From positions 1 through 17,606 of the forward strand of contig JAGATO010000072.1 of the NCBI GenBank assembly GCA_017621195.1: a DNA stretch of 17,606 nt, in the 5' to 3' direction. The notes below the pieces were generated by a model. It was not told the origin of the DNA, did no database searches, and saw only the letters and a program-made list of their open reading frames with translations. Positions 1 to 6,448 of the stretch are shown here, piece by piece. Each line of letters starts with the position of its first letter. The first letter of the stretch is position 1. The DNA is from Bacillota bacterium (GTDB lineage Bacteria > Bacillota > Clostridia > Peptostreptococcales > Anaerovoracaceae). Both the position numbers and the translations under genes were made by a program.

Positions 1-2
1 GC

Positions 3-383
3 ATCGTTCAGCCGAAGCTGTCGGAGATGGTTCTGGAGGAGCCGGAGATCTTCAAGCAGGGAAGCAAGTTCGGCGTCAGGCTGAGGGCCAGGGCATCCAG
101 CCTGCATCTGATCCGAACGGGGATCTCCACCGAGGTGTCGCCGGTGGTGGGGACGGAGAAGCAGAGCGAGGATCTGATCCGCTATCTGCTCAGCGAATTC
201 GAGTCGGATCCCAAGAAGATCTGGGATACCAACATCTTTGGAAAATCCCTGCAGGAGATGGTGACGGAGCAGATGGAAACCAAGCTGGGAAGCGTTCCGG
301 AGAACGTCCGGGAGAAGATGCAGCACGCTCTGCAGAAGATCAGCGACGAGGGAAAGGAATACATGATCTGCATCGTCTTCTGA
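3..383 (+). CDS. spoIVA: Stage IV sporulation protein A, C-terminal part (cut by window start)
   Basis: The open frame runs in from the window edge and ends with TGA at 381-383, giving the last 126 residues of a protein whose family is about 490 residues long. The family's most conserved tail is readable: VGTEKQSEDLIRYLL, then FESDPKKIWDTNIFGKSL, then a charged helix and the hydrophobic end MICIVF. SpoIVA is an ATPase that polymerises on the outer forespore membrane as the base layer of the spore coat, anchored by SpoVM. The ATPase domain lies upstream of the window. Nothing ties it functionally to the B12 genes, and a terminator follows 41 bases after the stop. The first in-frame ATG here (27) is internal and not the start. 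The identification rests on the tail signature alone but is strong. Confidence 0.93.
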   Translation: MVQPKLSEMVLEEPEIFKQGSKFGVRLRARASSLHLIRTGISTEVSPVVGTEKQSEDLIRYLLSEFESDPKKIWDTNIFGKSLQEMVTEQMETKLGSVPENVREKMQHALQKISDEGKEYMICIVF

Positions 384-424
384 CGATGGAAGCGCCCCTG
401 CCGAGAGGGCCGAAAACACAGCGG

Positions 425-449
425 AGCGGCGCGTTGGCGCCGCTTTTCT
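425..449 (+). terminator. Intrinsic terminator of spoIVA
   Basis: A perfect 8-bp stem, AGCGGCGC (425-432) with GCGCCGCT (437-444), closes a GTTG tetraloop and runs into a T-rich tail (444-449). It lies 41 bases past the spoIVA stop and 2 bases before the next -35 box, so it should insulate the cobalamin operon from spoIVA transcription. Confidence 0.85.
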
Positions 450-450
450 A

Positions 451-479
451 TTGACAGGAAAGGCAGAACAATGTAACAT
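451..479 (+). promoter_or_regulatory. Sigma-A-type promoter of the cobalamin operon
   Basis: A perfect -35 hexamer TTGACA (451-456) is followed after exactly 17 bases by TAACAT (474-479), a 4/6 match to the -10 consensus. Transcription would start near 486-488, about 20 bases before the first riboswitch stem. The stretch 470-510 is much more AT-rich than the flanking genes, as expected of a promoter. TATTAT at 481-486 also resembles a -10 box, but its 24-base spacing from TTGACA is wrong. Confidence 0.75.
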
Positions 480-508
480 ATATTATGTATGAATAGAAAC
501 AAAATAAG

Positions 509-659
509 GTATGAGTTCCGCTGCGGAATAAAGGGAATTCGGTGCAAATCCGAAGTGAACCCGTCACTGTGACAGGGAGCGAAGCGCAGTATGCCATTGG
601 ACACGTGTCCGAGAAGGTGCGCCCAGCTGTGATCTGAAGCCAGGAAACCTGCTCATGCC
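509..659 (+). promoter_or_regulatory. Adenosylcobalamin (B12) riboswitch
   Basis: All the main landmarks of the cobalamin aptamer are present. Closing stem P1 forms between GGTATGAG (509-516) and CTCATGCC (652-659) with one G-U pair. The core AAAGGGAATTCGGTGCAAATCCG spans 530-552. The CCCGTCACTGTGACAGGG segment (560-577) corresponds to the conserved ACTGTGA region. The B12 box AAGCCAGGAAACCTGC lies at 637-652. The class is known to bind adenosyl- or other cobalamins and to switch off the downstream genes. Here it precedes cbiD by about 170 bases, and a terminator-like hairpin lies between, so ligand binding probably ends transcription early. The long, AdoCbl-type peripheral region makes adenosylcobalamin the likelier ligand, but that is inference. 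Confidence 0.95.
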
Positions 660-666
660 AATTTTG

Positions 667-681
667 ACCAGTGACTGCGGT
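667..681 (+). promoter_or_regulatory. Putative P13/L13 kissing-loop hairpin of the riboswitch
   Basis: Just 3' of P1, ACC (667-669) can pair with GGT (679-681) around the loop AGTGACTGC. The loop segment AGTGAC (670-675) is the exact reverse complement of GTCACT (563-568) in the conserved ACTGTGA loop of the aptamer. Cobalamin riboswitches are known to couple ligand binding to the expression platform through such an L5-L13 loop-loop contact. The helix is short, so its boundaries are approximate. Confidence 0.6.
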
Positions 682-696
682 GATCAGTTATCGGAT

Positions 697-728
697 AATC
701 GGACGGCAAAAAGAAAAGCTGTCTGATT
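697..728 (+). other. A-rich-loop hairpin in the riboswitch leader
   Basis: AATCGGACGGC (697-707) pairs with GCTGTCTGATT (718-728) to give an 11-bp stem with two G-U pairs and an almost pure-A loop (708-717). The 3' arm continues into TT, making a short U-run at 727-730. It lies between the kissing hairpin and the main terminator. It could be a spacer helix, a weak first terminator, or part of the switching structure; the sequence alone does not decide. Confidence 0.5.
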
Positions 729-732
729 TTGC

Positions 733-760
733 ATGCAGTTCGCCGGACTGCATATTTTTA
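733..760 (+). terminator. Riboswitch-controlled intrinsic terminator (attenuator)
   Basis: ATGCAGTTC (733-741) pairs with GGACTGCAT (745-753) around a 3-base loop, with one G-U pair, and the U-rich run ATTTTTA (754-760) follows. It lies between the aptamer and the cbiD ribosome binding site, so it is the probable OFF structure. A competing pairing is visible: GACTGC (673-678), within the kissing-hairpin loop, can pair with GCAGTT (735-740) in the 5' arm. When B12 is absent and L13 is free, this could act as an antiterminator. That mechanism is inferred from complementarity. Confidence 0.7.
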
Positions 761-813
761 TGCGCGGATTTTCGCCATAGGCGCAATGCGCAGATCGATC
801 GCCGGACGTGCGG

Positions 814-822
814 GGAAAGGAG
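814..822 (+). promoter_or_regulatory. Ribosome binding site deciding the cbiD start
   Basis: GGAAAGGAG lies 6 bases before GTG 829. An in-frame upstream GTG at 808 would place this site inside the gene and has no Shine-Dalgarno sequence of its own. Confidence 0.75.
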
Positions 823-828
823 CAAACC

Positions 829-1965
829 GTGCTGGAACACTATATTTCCGTAGGGCAAAAGCGACTGCGCTGCGGCTATACCACGGGAACCTGCGCCGCG
901 GGAGCGGCGGCAGCGGCGGCGGAAGCTCTGCTCTCCGGTCGCGTTCCCCCATCCCTCCGGTTGGAAACACCGGCCGGGATTTCGGTTTTTTTGGAGCCGG
1001 AGCTGGTGGAACAAAGCCGTGACCGCGCGGTCTGCGGCGTGAGAAAGGACGCCGGCGATGACTGCGATGTCACCGACGGTACGCTGATCGTGGCCACCGT
1101 GACCCGGATTCCTTCCGGTATCGAGATCGACGGCGGTGAAGGCGTGGGTCGGGTCACCCGCCCCGGACTGAACCAGCCGGTGGGCGAGGCGGCCATCAAC
1201 GCGGTTCCGCGGCGGATGATCGAAGAACAGCTGCGAGAGGTGCTGAAGCGCTCCGGTCAATCGTGCGGCCTCCGGGCGGTGATTTCCGCACCGGAAGGAA
1301 AAGCGCTGGCGGAGCGGACCTTCAATCCCCGTCTCGGTATCGAAGGCGGCATTTCCATCCTGGGTTCCACCGGCATCGTCCGTCCCATGAGCCGTCAGGC
1401 TCTGGTGGATACCACCCGGGTGGAGATGGAGATGCGGCGGGCCGAGGGCGTGACCGATCTGCTGATGACGCCGGGAAACTACGGGGCGGAATTCGCTGAG
1501 GAGAAGCTGGGACTGGATATGAACGGCGGCGTTCAGTGCTCCAACTTCATCGGAGAGGCGGTGGACTGCGCCGTCAATCTGGCCTTTTCCTCCCTGCTTC
1601 TGGTGGGCCACATCGGAAAGCTGTGCAAGTTGGCCGCCGCAATCATGGACACCCATTCCCGGGCCGCCGACGGTCGTCGGGAGGTGTTCGTCACCCACGC
1701 CATGCTCTGCGGTGCGTCGCTGCCGCTGCTTCGGCGGCTGTACGATGCGGTGACCACCGATGCGGCGCTGGAGCTTCTGGCTCAGGAGGGGCTTGCTCAG
1801 CCGGTGATGGATTCCATCGCTGCGGCGGCGGGACAGGCTCTCCAGCGGCGGGCCGGTACCATGAGGACCGAACTCATCTTATTTTCTCAAAGCGCCGGAC
1901 TGTCGGCAGCGACGGCCGGTGCGGAAGAGCTTTTGACGAAACAACCGAACAGGAGGTTAGTATGA
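829..1965 (+). CDS. cbiD: Cobalt-precorrin-5B (C1)-methyltransferase CbiD
   Basis: A 378-residue protein of normal CbiD length. It adds the S-adenosylmethionine methyl group at C-1 of cobalt-precorrin-5B, an early step specific to the anaerobic route. The N-terminal family signature LRCGYTTGTCAA lies at residues 13-24; other family segments include TDGTLIVATV, GVGRVTRPGL and LLVGHIGKL. The GTG start at 829 is preferred to GTG 808 because of the ribosome binding site at 814-822 and because the family normally begins only a few residues before the GYTTG motif. It is the first gene after the B12 riboswitch. Its last codons overlap the cbiF start by four bases (ATGA, 1962-1965). Confidence 0.95.
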   Translation: MLEHYISVGQKRLRCGYTTGTCAAGAAAAAAEALLSGRVPPSLRLETPAGISVFLEPELVEQSRDRAVCGVRKDAGDDCDVTDGTLIVATVTRIPSGIEIDGGEGVGRVTRPGLNQPVGEAAINAVPRRMIEEQLREVLKRSGQSCGLRAVISAPEGKALAERTFNPRLGIEGGISILGSTGIVRPMSRQALVDTTRVEMEMRRAEGVTDLLMTPGNYGAEFAEEKLGLDMNGGVQCSNFIGEAVDCAVNLAFSSLLLVGHIGKLCKLAAAIMDTHSRAADGRREVFVTHAMLCGASLPLLRRLYDAVTTDAALELLAQEGLAQPVMDSIAAAAGQALQRRAGTMRTELILFSQSAGLSAATAGAEELLTKQPNRRLV

Positions 1966-2717
1966 TACATTTTGTTGGCGCCGGTTCCGGCGCAGAGGAT
2001 CTGATTACGCTGCGGGGTGCCAGACACCTGCAGGAGGCCGATGTGGTGATCTACGCCGGTTCCCTGGTGAATCCCGCTCTGCTGTCTCACTGCCGTCCGG
2101 ACTGTGAGATCCACGACTCCGCTTCCATGACGCTGGAAGAGGTTCTGGCGGTGATGGATCGGGCCGAGGCAGAGGGCAAGACCACGGTTCGCCTTCACAC
2201 GGGCGACCCGTCCATCTACGGCGCCATCCGCGAGCAGATGGACGCGCTGGAAGAGAGAGGGTTCGAGTACGATGTGACGCCGGGCGTCTCCTCCTTCTGC
2301 GGAGCCGCTGCCGCGCTGAGGGCCGAATACACTCTGCCCAACGTGAGCCAGACCGTCATCATTACCAGAGCGGAGGGCCGCACGCCGGTACCGGAGAAGG
2401 AACAGCTGAAGAAGCTGGCGTCCCACGGCAGCACCATGGTGCTGTTCTTGTCCTCCAGCCTGCTGGAAAAGGCTCAGGCCGACCTGATGGAAGGAGGCTA
2501 CAGCCCCGATACGCCGGCGGCCATCGTCTACAAGGCAACGTGGCCCGATGAGAAGGTGTATCGCTGCACCGTGTCCACTCTGGCGGAAACGGCCCGCACC
2601 AACGGCGTGACCAAGACGGCGCTGATCACGGTGGGAGGATTCTTAGGAGATCAGTACGAGCGGTCGTTACTGTACGATCCCGGATTTTCTCACGGCTGTC
2701 GCGAGGCTTCCAAGTGA
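1962..2717 (+). CDS. cbiF: Cobalt-precorrin-4 C11-methyltransferase CbiF (CobM family)
   Basis: A 251-residue tetrapyrrole methylase that methylates C-11 of cobalt-precorrin-4 using S-adenosylmethionine. Visible motifs are the N-terminal VGAGSGAEDLITLRG (residues 5-19), YAGSLV (31-36), the binding loop HTGDPSIYGAI (79-89) and TPGVSSF (106-112), all typical of the CbiF/CobM branch. The ATG at 1962 follows AGGAGG (1951-1956) at good spacing and overlaps the cbiD stop. The frame stays open far upstream, but that part only shadows cbiD. The 3' end overlaps cbiG by four bases. Confidence 0.95.
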   Translation: MIHFVGAGSGAEDLITLRGARHLQEADVVIYAGSLVNPALLSHCRPDCEIHDSASMTLEEVLAVMDRAEAEGKTTVRLHTGDPSIYGAIREQMDALEERGFEYDVTPGVSSFCGAAAALRAEYTLPNVSQTVIITRAEGRTPVPEKEQLKKLASHGSTMVLFLSSSLLEKAQADLMEGGYSPDTPAAIVYKATWPDEKVYRCTVSTLAETARTNGVTKTALITVGGFLGDQYERSLLYDPGFSHGCREASK

Positions 2718-3760
2718 TCGCCCTCATCGCCTTTACGAAGCGGGGATGCCAGCTGGGACGAAGGCTGGCGCAGCACCTTTCCGGACAGCTGTGGACCACG
2801 GACCGTCTGGCGGAGGAAATGGGACTGCCGGGCTGCGGTTCTCTGAGCCGTTGGACCGGAGAGCGGTTTTCCGATTGCGAGGCCCTGGTGTTCGTGTCGG
2901 CGTCCGGCATCGCCGTACGGGCCATCGCGCCCTTTGTGAAGGATAAATTCTCCGACCCGGCGGTGGTTTCCGTGGACGAGGCGGGAAGGTTCGCCGTGCC
3001 TCTCCTTTCGGGCCACGTGGGCGGAGCCAACGATCTGGCCCGGCGCATCGCAGCCGTCACCGGCGGTCAGGCCGCCGTGTCCACGGCTACGGATGTGAAC
3101 GGGCTGTTTGCCGTGGATCAGTGGGCGAGAGAACAGGGCCTGGTCATCGTGGAGCGCAGCAGCGCCAAGCAGGTGTCAGCGGCTCTGTTGGAAGGACAGC
3201 CGGTGGGGCTGATGTCCTCATTTCCCATCGCGGGAACGATACCGCGGGGGCTGGTGACCATGGAGGACGAAGGGGAAAAACGGCCCGGAGCAGGGATCGT
3301 CATTTCCCTTACGGCGCGAAAACAGCCCTACGACGTGACGCTTCATCTGGTGCCCAGGGTCATTACGCTGGGCGTGGGCTGTCGACGCGGCGCCCCTCAC
3401 GAACAGCTGGAAGCGGGGCTTTTGGAATTTCTGGAACAAAACGCCATTCCGGTTCAGGCCGTCTGCGGCCTGGCCACCATCGATCTGAAAAAAGAAGAAC
3501 CGGGACTGCTGGCCATGGCCGCCCATCGCGGCTGGCCCGTCACCTGCTTTACGGCAGAGGAGCTGGCAGAGGAGGAGGGGGCCTTTGCGCCTTCCGCCTT
3601 CGTACAGCAGGTCACCGGAGTAGATAACGTATGTCAGAGAGCGGCTCAGCGGGCGGGAGGAACGGTGTTCGTTCCCAAGACCGTCTGCCACGGAGCCACC
3701 TTTGCCGCAGCCGCAGGCAGCGTGTCGCTGACCTGGGAGACACAGGAGGATAGAAAATGA
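2714..3760 (+). CDS. cbiG: Cobalt-precorrin-5A hydrolase CbiG
   Basis: A 348-residue, full-length CbiG. It opens the delta-lactone ring of cobalt-precorrin-5A and releases the two-carbon fragment as acetaldehyde, which is how the anaerobic pathway contracts the ring. The N-terminal domain shows VFVSASGIAVRAIAPFVKDK (residues 59-78) and LLSGHVGGANDLARRIA (97-113). The C-terminal domain begins near VITLGVGCRRGA (216-227) and includes TIDLKKEEPGL. The start is GTG at 2714, inside the cbiF stop (GTGA overlap), so translation is probably coupled to cbiF. It stands alone here, whereas in some genomes it is fused to another cobalamin gene. Confidence 0.94.
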   Translation: MIALIAFTKRGCQLGRRLAQHLSGQLWTTDRLAEEMGLPGCGSLSRWTGERFSDCEALVFVSASGIAVRAIAPFVKDKFSDPAVVSVDEAGRFAVPLLSGHVGGANDLARRIAAVTGGQAAVSTATDVNGLFAVDQWAREQGLVIVERSSAKQVSAALLEGQPVGLMSSFPIAGTIPRGLVTMEDEGEKRPGAGIVISLTARKQPYDVTLHLVPRVITLGVGCRRGAPHEQLEAGLLEFLEQNAIPVQAVCGLATIDLKKEEPGLLAMAAHRGWPVTCFTAEELAEEEGAFAPSAFVQQVTGVDNVCQRAAQRAGGTVFVPKTVCHGATFAAAAGSVSLTWETQEDRK

Positions 3761-4488
3761 AGAAATTGTACATCGTTGGTCTGGGACCGGGCGGCGGAAG
3801 AGATCTGACCGGCCGGGCCAGGGAGGCGCTGGAAGCCTCCGACGTGATCGTGGGATACACCGTTTACGTGGATCTGGTTCGGGCGGAATACGGCCACAAG
3901 GAGCTGCTGTCCACGCCCATGAAGAAAGAACAGGAGCGCTGTGAAATGGCGCTGGCTCTGGCCGATGAGGGAAAGACCGTGGCCATGGTCTGCTCCGGCG
4001 ATCCCGGCGTCTACGGCATGGCGGGGCTGTGCTACGAGCTGTCGCCTCGCTGGCCTCAGGTGGAGCTGGAAGTGGTTCCCGGAATCACGGCAGCCTGCGG
4101 CGGCGCGACGGTGCTGGGAGCGCCACTGATGCATGACTTCTGCCTGGTGTCGCTGTCGGATCTGATGACGCCCTGGGAGAAGATCGAAGCCCGGCTGGCG
4201 GCGGCGGGACAGGCGGATTTCGTCCTGTGCCTGTACAACCCCTCCAGTAAGAAGAGAAAGGACTATCTGCAGAAGGCCTGCGACATCCTGCTGCAGTACA
4301 GGGGTCCAAAGACGCCCTGCGGCTACGTGAGCCAGATCGGAAGGGACGGCGAAAGCTATACTCTGCTGACTCTGGAAGAGCTGCGTCAGGCGGAAGTGGA
4401 CATGTTTACCACCGTATTCGTAGGAAACAGCCAGACCAAGGTCATCGGCGGCCGACTGGTGACGCCTCGGGGGTATCTGCAGCGATGA
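3757..4488 (+). CDS. cbiH: Cobalt-precorrin-3 C17-methyltransferase CbiH (CobJ family)
   Basis: A 243-residue tetrapyrrole methylase. CbiH methylates C-17 and promotes ring contraction of cobalt-precorrin-3 to cobalt-precorrin-4. It shows IVGLGPGGGRDLT (residues 6-18), SGDPGVYGMAGL (80-91), VVPGITAACGGATVLGAPL (106-124) and the branch-specific segments SLSDLMTPW (132-140) and LYNPSSKKR (159-167), which separate CbiH/CobJ from CbiF and CbiL. The length matches the simple form; there is no C-terminal ferredoxin/nitrite-reductase-like extension of the kind found in the longer CbiH60 type. The ribosome binding site AGGAGG (3744-3749) lies 7 bases before the ATG, which overlaps the cbiG stop. Confidence 0.94.
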   Translation: MKKLYIVGLGPGGGRDLTGRAREALEASDVIVGYTVYVDLVRAEYGHKELLSTPMKKEQERCEMALALADEGKTVAMVCSGDPGVYGMAGLCYELSPRWPQVELEVVPGITAACGGATVLGAPLMHDFCLVSLSDLMTPWEKIEARLAAAGQADFVLCLYNPSSKKRKDYLQKACDILLQYRGPKTPCGYVSQIGRDGESYTLLTLEELRQAEVDMFTTVFVGNSQTKVIGGRLVTPRGYLQR

Positions 4489-5249
4489 GAGTACTGGTAT
4501 TCGGCGGGACAACCGAAGGCCATCAGCTGTCCCAGAGGCTGGCGGAGTCCGGCTGTCACGTGACCTGCTGCGTGGCGACGGAGTACGGTCGGGACGTGCT
4601 GGAGCCCCGGGAGGGGATGACGGTGCGCACGGGCCGCATGAGCGAAGAGGAAATGGAAGCGGAGATGAGGTGCGGCTACGACTGCGTGGTGGACGCCACC
4701 CATCCCTATGCGGCTCAGGTCAGCGAAAATATCCGCAGTGCGGCGCAGAGAGCAGGACTGGACTATCAGCGGCTGCTGCGCCCCAGCCAGCTGACGGCGG
4801 ACGGCGCGGACGAGGACGGGATCCTCTGGGCCGACGACGCAAAAGCGGCGGCGCGGCTGATCGAAGCTACGGAAGGAAACGTGCTTTTGACCACCGGCAG
4901 CAAGGATCTGGCAGCCTTTGCTGCGATCCCGGGATATCAGGAGCGGCTGTGGGTCCGGATTCTGCCCAATATGGACAGCCTGTGCACGGCGCTGTCTCTG
5001 GGATATCCGGGCTCTCACATCATCTGCATGCAGGGCCCCTTTTCCCGTAAGATGAACGTGGCCACGCTGGAATCGATGAACGGAGCTCTGCTGGTGACCA
5101 AGGATACGGGGAAGGCCGGCGGCTTCGGAGAAAAGGCGGCGGCGGCCCGAGAGGCCGGCGCCCGGCTTCTGGTGATCCGGCGGCCCGTGAAGGAACAGGG
5201 GCTGGAGCTGGAAGCCATGTTGGAACTGCTCACAGGAGGAAGGGTATGA
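4485..5249 (+). CDS. cbiJ: Cobalt-precorrin-6A reductase CbiJ (CobK family)
   Basis: A 254-residue protein of normal family length that reduces the corrin macrocycle of cobalt-precorrin-6A; the CbiJ family is known to use NADH. It shows the N-terminal nucleotide-binding FGGTTEG (residues 6-12), the family hallmark DATHPYAAQVSENI (70-83) and LLTTGSKDL (134-142). The ATG at 4485 overlaps the cbiH stop (ATGA). It lies between the C17-methyltransferase and CbiET genes, and CbiET acts after it in the pathway. Sequence cannot firmly separate CbiJ from CobK, but the all-anaerobic gene set favours CbiJ. Confidence 0.92.
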   Translation: MRVLVFGGTTEGHQLSQRLAESGCHVTCCVATEYGRDVLEPREGMTVRTGRMSEEEMEAEMRCGYDCVVDATHPYAAQVSENIRSAAQRAGLDYQRLLRPSQLTADGADEDGILWADDAKAAARLIEATEGNVLLTTGSKDLAAFAAIPGYQERLWVRILPNMDSLCTALSLGYPGSHIICMQGPFSRKMNVATLESMNGALLVTKDTGKAGGFGEKAAAAREAGARLLVIRRPVKEQGLELEAMLELLTGGRV

Positions 5250-6448
5250 AGACCTGTTATTTGATTGGCATCGGAATGGGAAATCCCGATACGCTGACCT
5301 GCGGCGCGCTGCGGCGGATCGAGGGCTGCGGCCTGTTGATCGGCGCGAAGCGCATGCTTTCGGGCTTTGAAGATCATCCCGGAAAAAAGCTGGCGTTGAT
5401 CCGGGCGGAGGACATCGCTGCGGCGGTGCGGGAATACGACGGAGACTGCGCTGTTTTGCTGTCCGGGGATCCCGGCTTTTACAGCGGCGCGGCCAAGCTG
5501 TACGACCTGCTTTCGGACGTGGCGGTGGAGACGATCCCGGGAATCTCGTCGGTGAACTATTTCTGCGCCAGACTCCACCGGAGCTGGCAGGATGTGAAGC
5601 TGGTGTCGGTTCACGGCCGGGCGGCCAACGCTCTGGGAGAGATCCTGTCCCACGAAGCCACCTTCCTTCTGACGGGAAACAACTGCAAGGCAGAGGAAAT
5701 CTGCCGACAGCTGGTCGAAGCGGAGCTGGGCCATCTGACCGTCCACGTGGGGCAGAACCTGTCCTATCCGGAGGAAGAAATCGTCTCCGGTCGGGCGGAC
5801 GAACTGATGGACCGCTGCTTTGACACTCTGGCGGTGATGGTAGTGGAAAATCCGACACCTACCGCGTGGAAGGCGGGAGCGCCCTGCCTGTGGGACGATC
5901 AGCTGATCCGGGGAAAGACGCCCATGACGAAGGAAACCGTCCGCCTGTTGGCTGTGGCCCGGTTGAACGTACAGCCTCACAGCACGGTATGGGACGTGGG
6001 AGCCGGTACCGGCTCCGTATCGGCGGCCTGTGCCATGGCGGCCTGGAAGGGTCAGGTGTGGGCCGTGGAGAAGAACGAAGAAGCGCTGGAGCTGATCCGG
6101 ACCAACCGAACGGCGCTGGGGCTGACCAATCTGTGGATCGCGGCGGGAGAAGCGCCGGAGGCATTGCAGAAGCTTCCTGCGCCGGACTGCGTATTCGTGG
6201 GTGGGTCCTCCGGCTCCATGAGCGGCATTTTCCGAGCGGCCCTGGAAAAGAATCCGTCGGCGCGGATCTGCCTGACGGCGGTGAGCCTGGAAAGCCTGAC
6301 GGACGGCCTGAACTGCATGAAGGAATTCGGCCTGACCGAGGTGGACGTGACCCAGATCTCGGCGGCTCAGGCGAAAGAACTGGGCCGGTATCACATGATG
6401 ATGGGTCAGAATCCGGTCTGGATCATTTCGGGGGAGGGAAGACCATGA
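5246..6448 (+). CDS. cbiET: CbiE-CbiT fusion: cobalt-precorrin-7 C5- and cobalt-precorrin-6B C15-methyltransferase (decarboxylating)
   Basis: A 400-residue two-domain protein equivalent to CobL of the aerobic route. The CbiE half (about 1-205) is a tetrapyrrole methylase with YLIGIGMGNPDTLT (5-18), LLSGDPGFYSGAAKL (71-85) and ETIPGISSVNYF (95-106). The CbiT half (about 215-400) is a Rossmann methyltransferase with the linker DDQLIRGKTPMTKE, the SAM-binding VWDVGAGTGS (248-257) and VFVGGSSG. CbiT methylates C-15 and decarboxylates the C-12 acetate; CbiE methylates C-5. This fusion is widespread. It overlaps both neighbours by four bases (5246-5249 and 6445-6448). Confidence 0.95.
   Translation: MKTCYLIGIGMGNPDTLTCGALRRIEGCGLLIGAKRMLSGFEDHPGKKLALIRAEDIAAAVREYDGDCAVLLSGDPGFYSGAAKLYDLLSDVAVETIPGISSVNYFCARLHRSWQDVKLVSVHGRAANALGEILSHEATFLLTGNNCKAEEICRQLVEAELGHLTVHVGQNLSYPEEEIVSGRADELMDRCFDTLAVMVVENPTPTAWKAGAPCLWDDQLIRGKTPMTKETVRLLAVARLNVQPHSTVWDVGAGTGSVSAACAMAAWKGQVWAVEKNEEALELIRTNRTALGLTNLWIAAGEAPEALQKLPAPDCVFVGGSSGSMSGIFRAALEKNPSARICLTAVSLESLTDGLNCMKEFGLTEVDVTQISAAQAKELGRYHMMMGQNPVWIISGEGRP

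Noticed and set aside
182..604. Minus-strand open frame across the spoIVA end and the leader
   Set aside because: It runs through the terminator, promoter and riboswitch and shows no family motif or ribosome binding site.
808..828. Earlier GTG start for cbiD
   Set aside because: No Shine-Dalgarno upstream; GGAAAGGAG would lie inside the gene, and the added residues are not typical of CbiD.
671..853. Possible leader peptide in the riboswitch expression platform
   Set aside because: The frame overlaps the kissing hairpin and terminator, has no ribosome binding site and runs out of frame into cbiD; RNA structure explains the region better.
688..1698. Minus-strand open frame of 336 codons across the leader and cbiD
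   Set aside because: It covers the riboswitch terminator and cbiD; composition is low-complexity and no motif is seen.
1536..1961. N-terminal extension of cbiF, and likewise of cbiA (5866-6444) and cbiK-cbiL (11898-11990)
   Set aside because: These upstream in-frame stretches overlap the preceding genes in another frame, and the family N-termini start exactly at 1962, 6445 and 11991.
4386..5858. Very long antisense open frame (490 codons), with similar ones at 5015-6481, 8549-9814 and 13415-14821 on the - strand
   Set aside because: They are mirror images of GC-rich coding sequence, rich in Arg/Pro/Gln/His with no recognisable domain, and each lies opposite well-identified genes.
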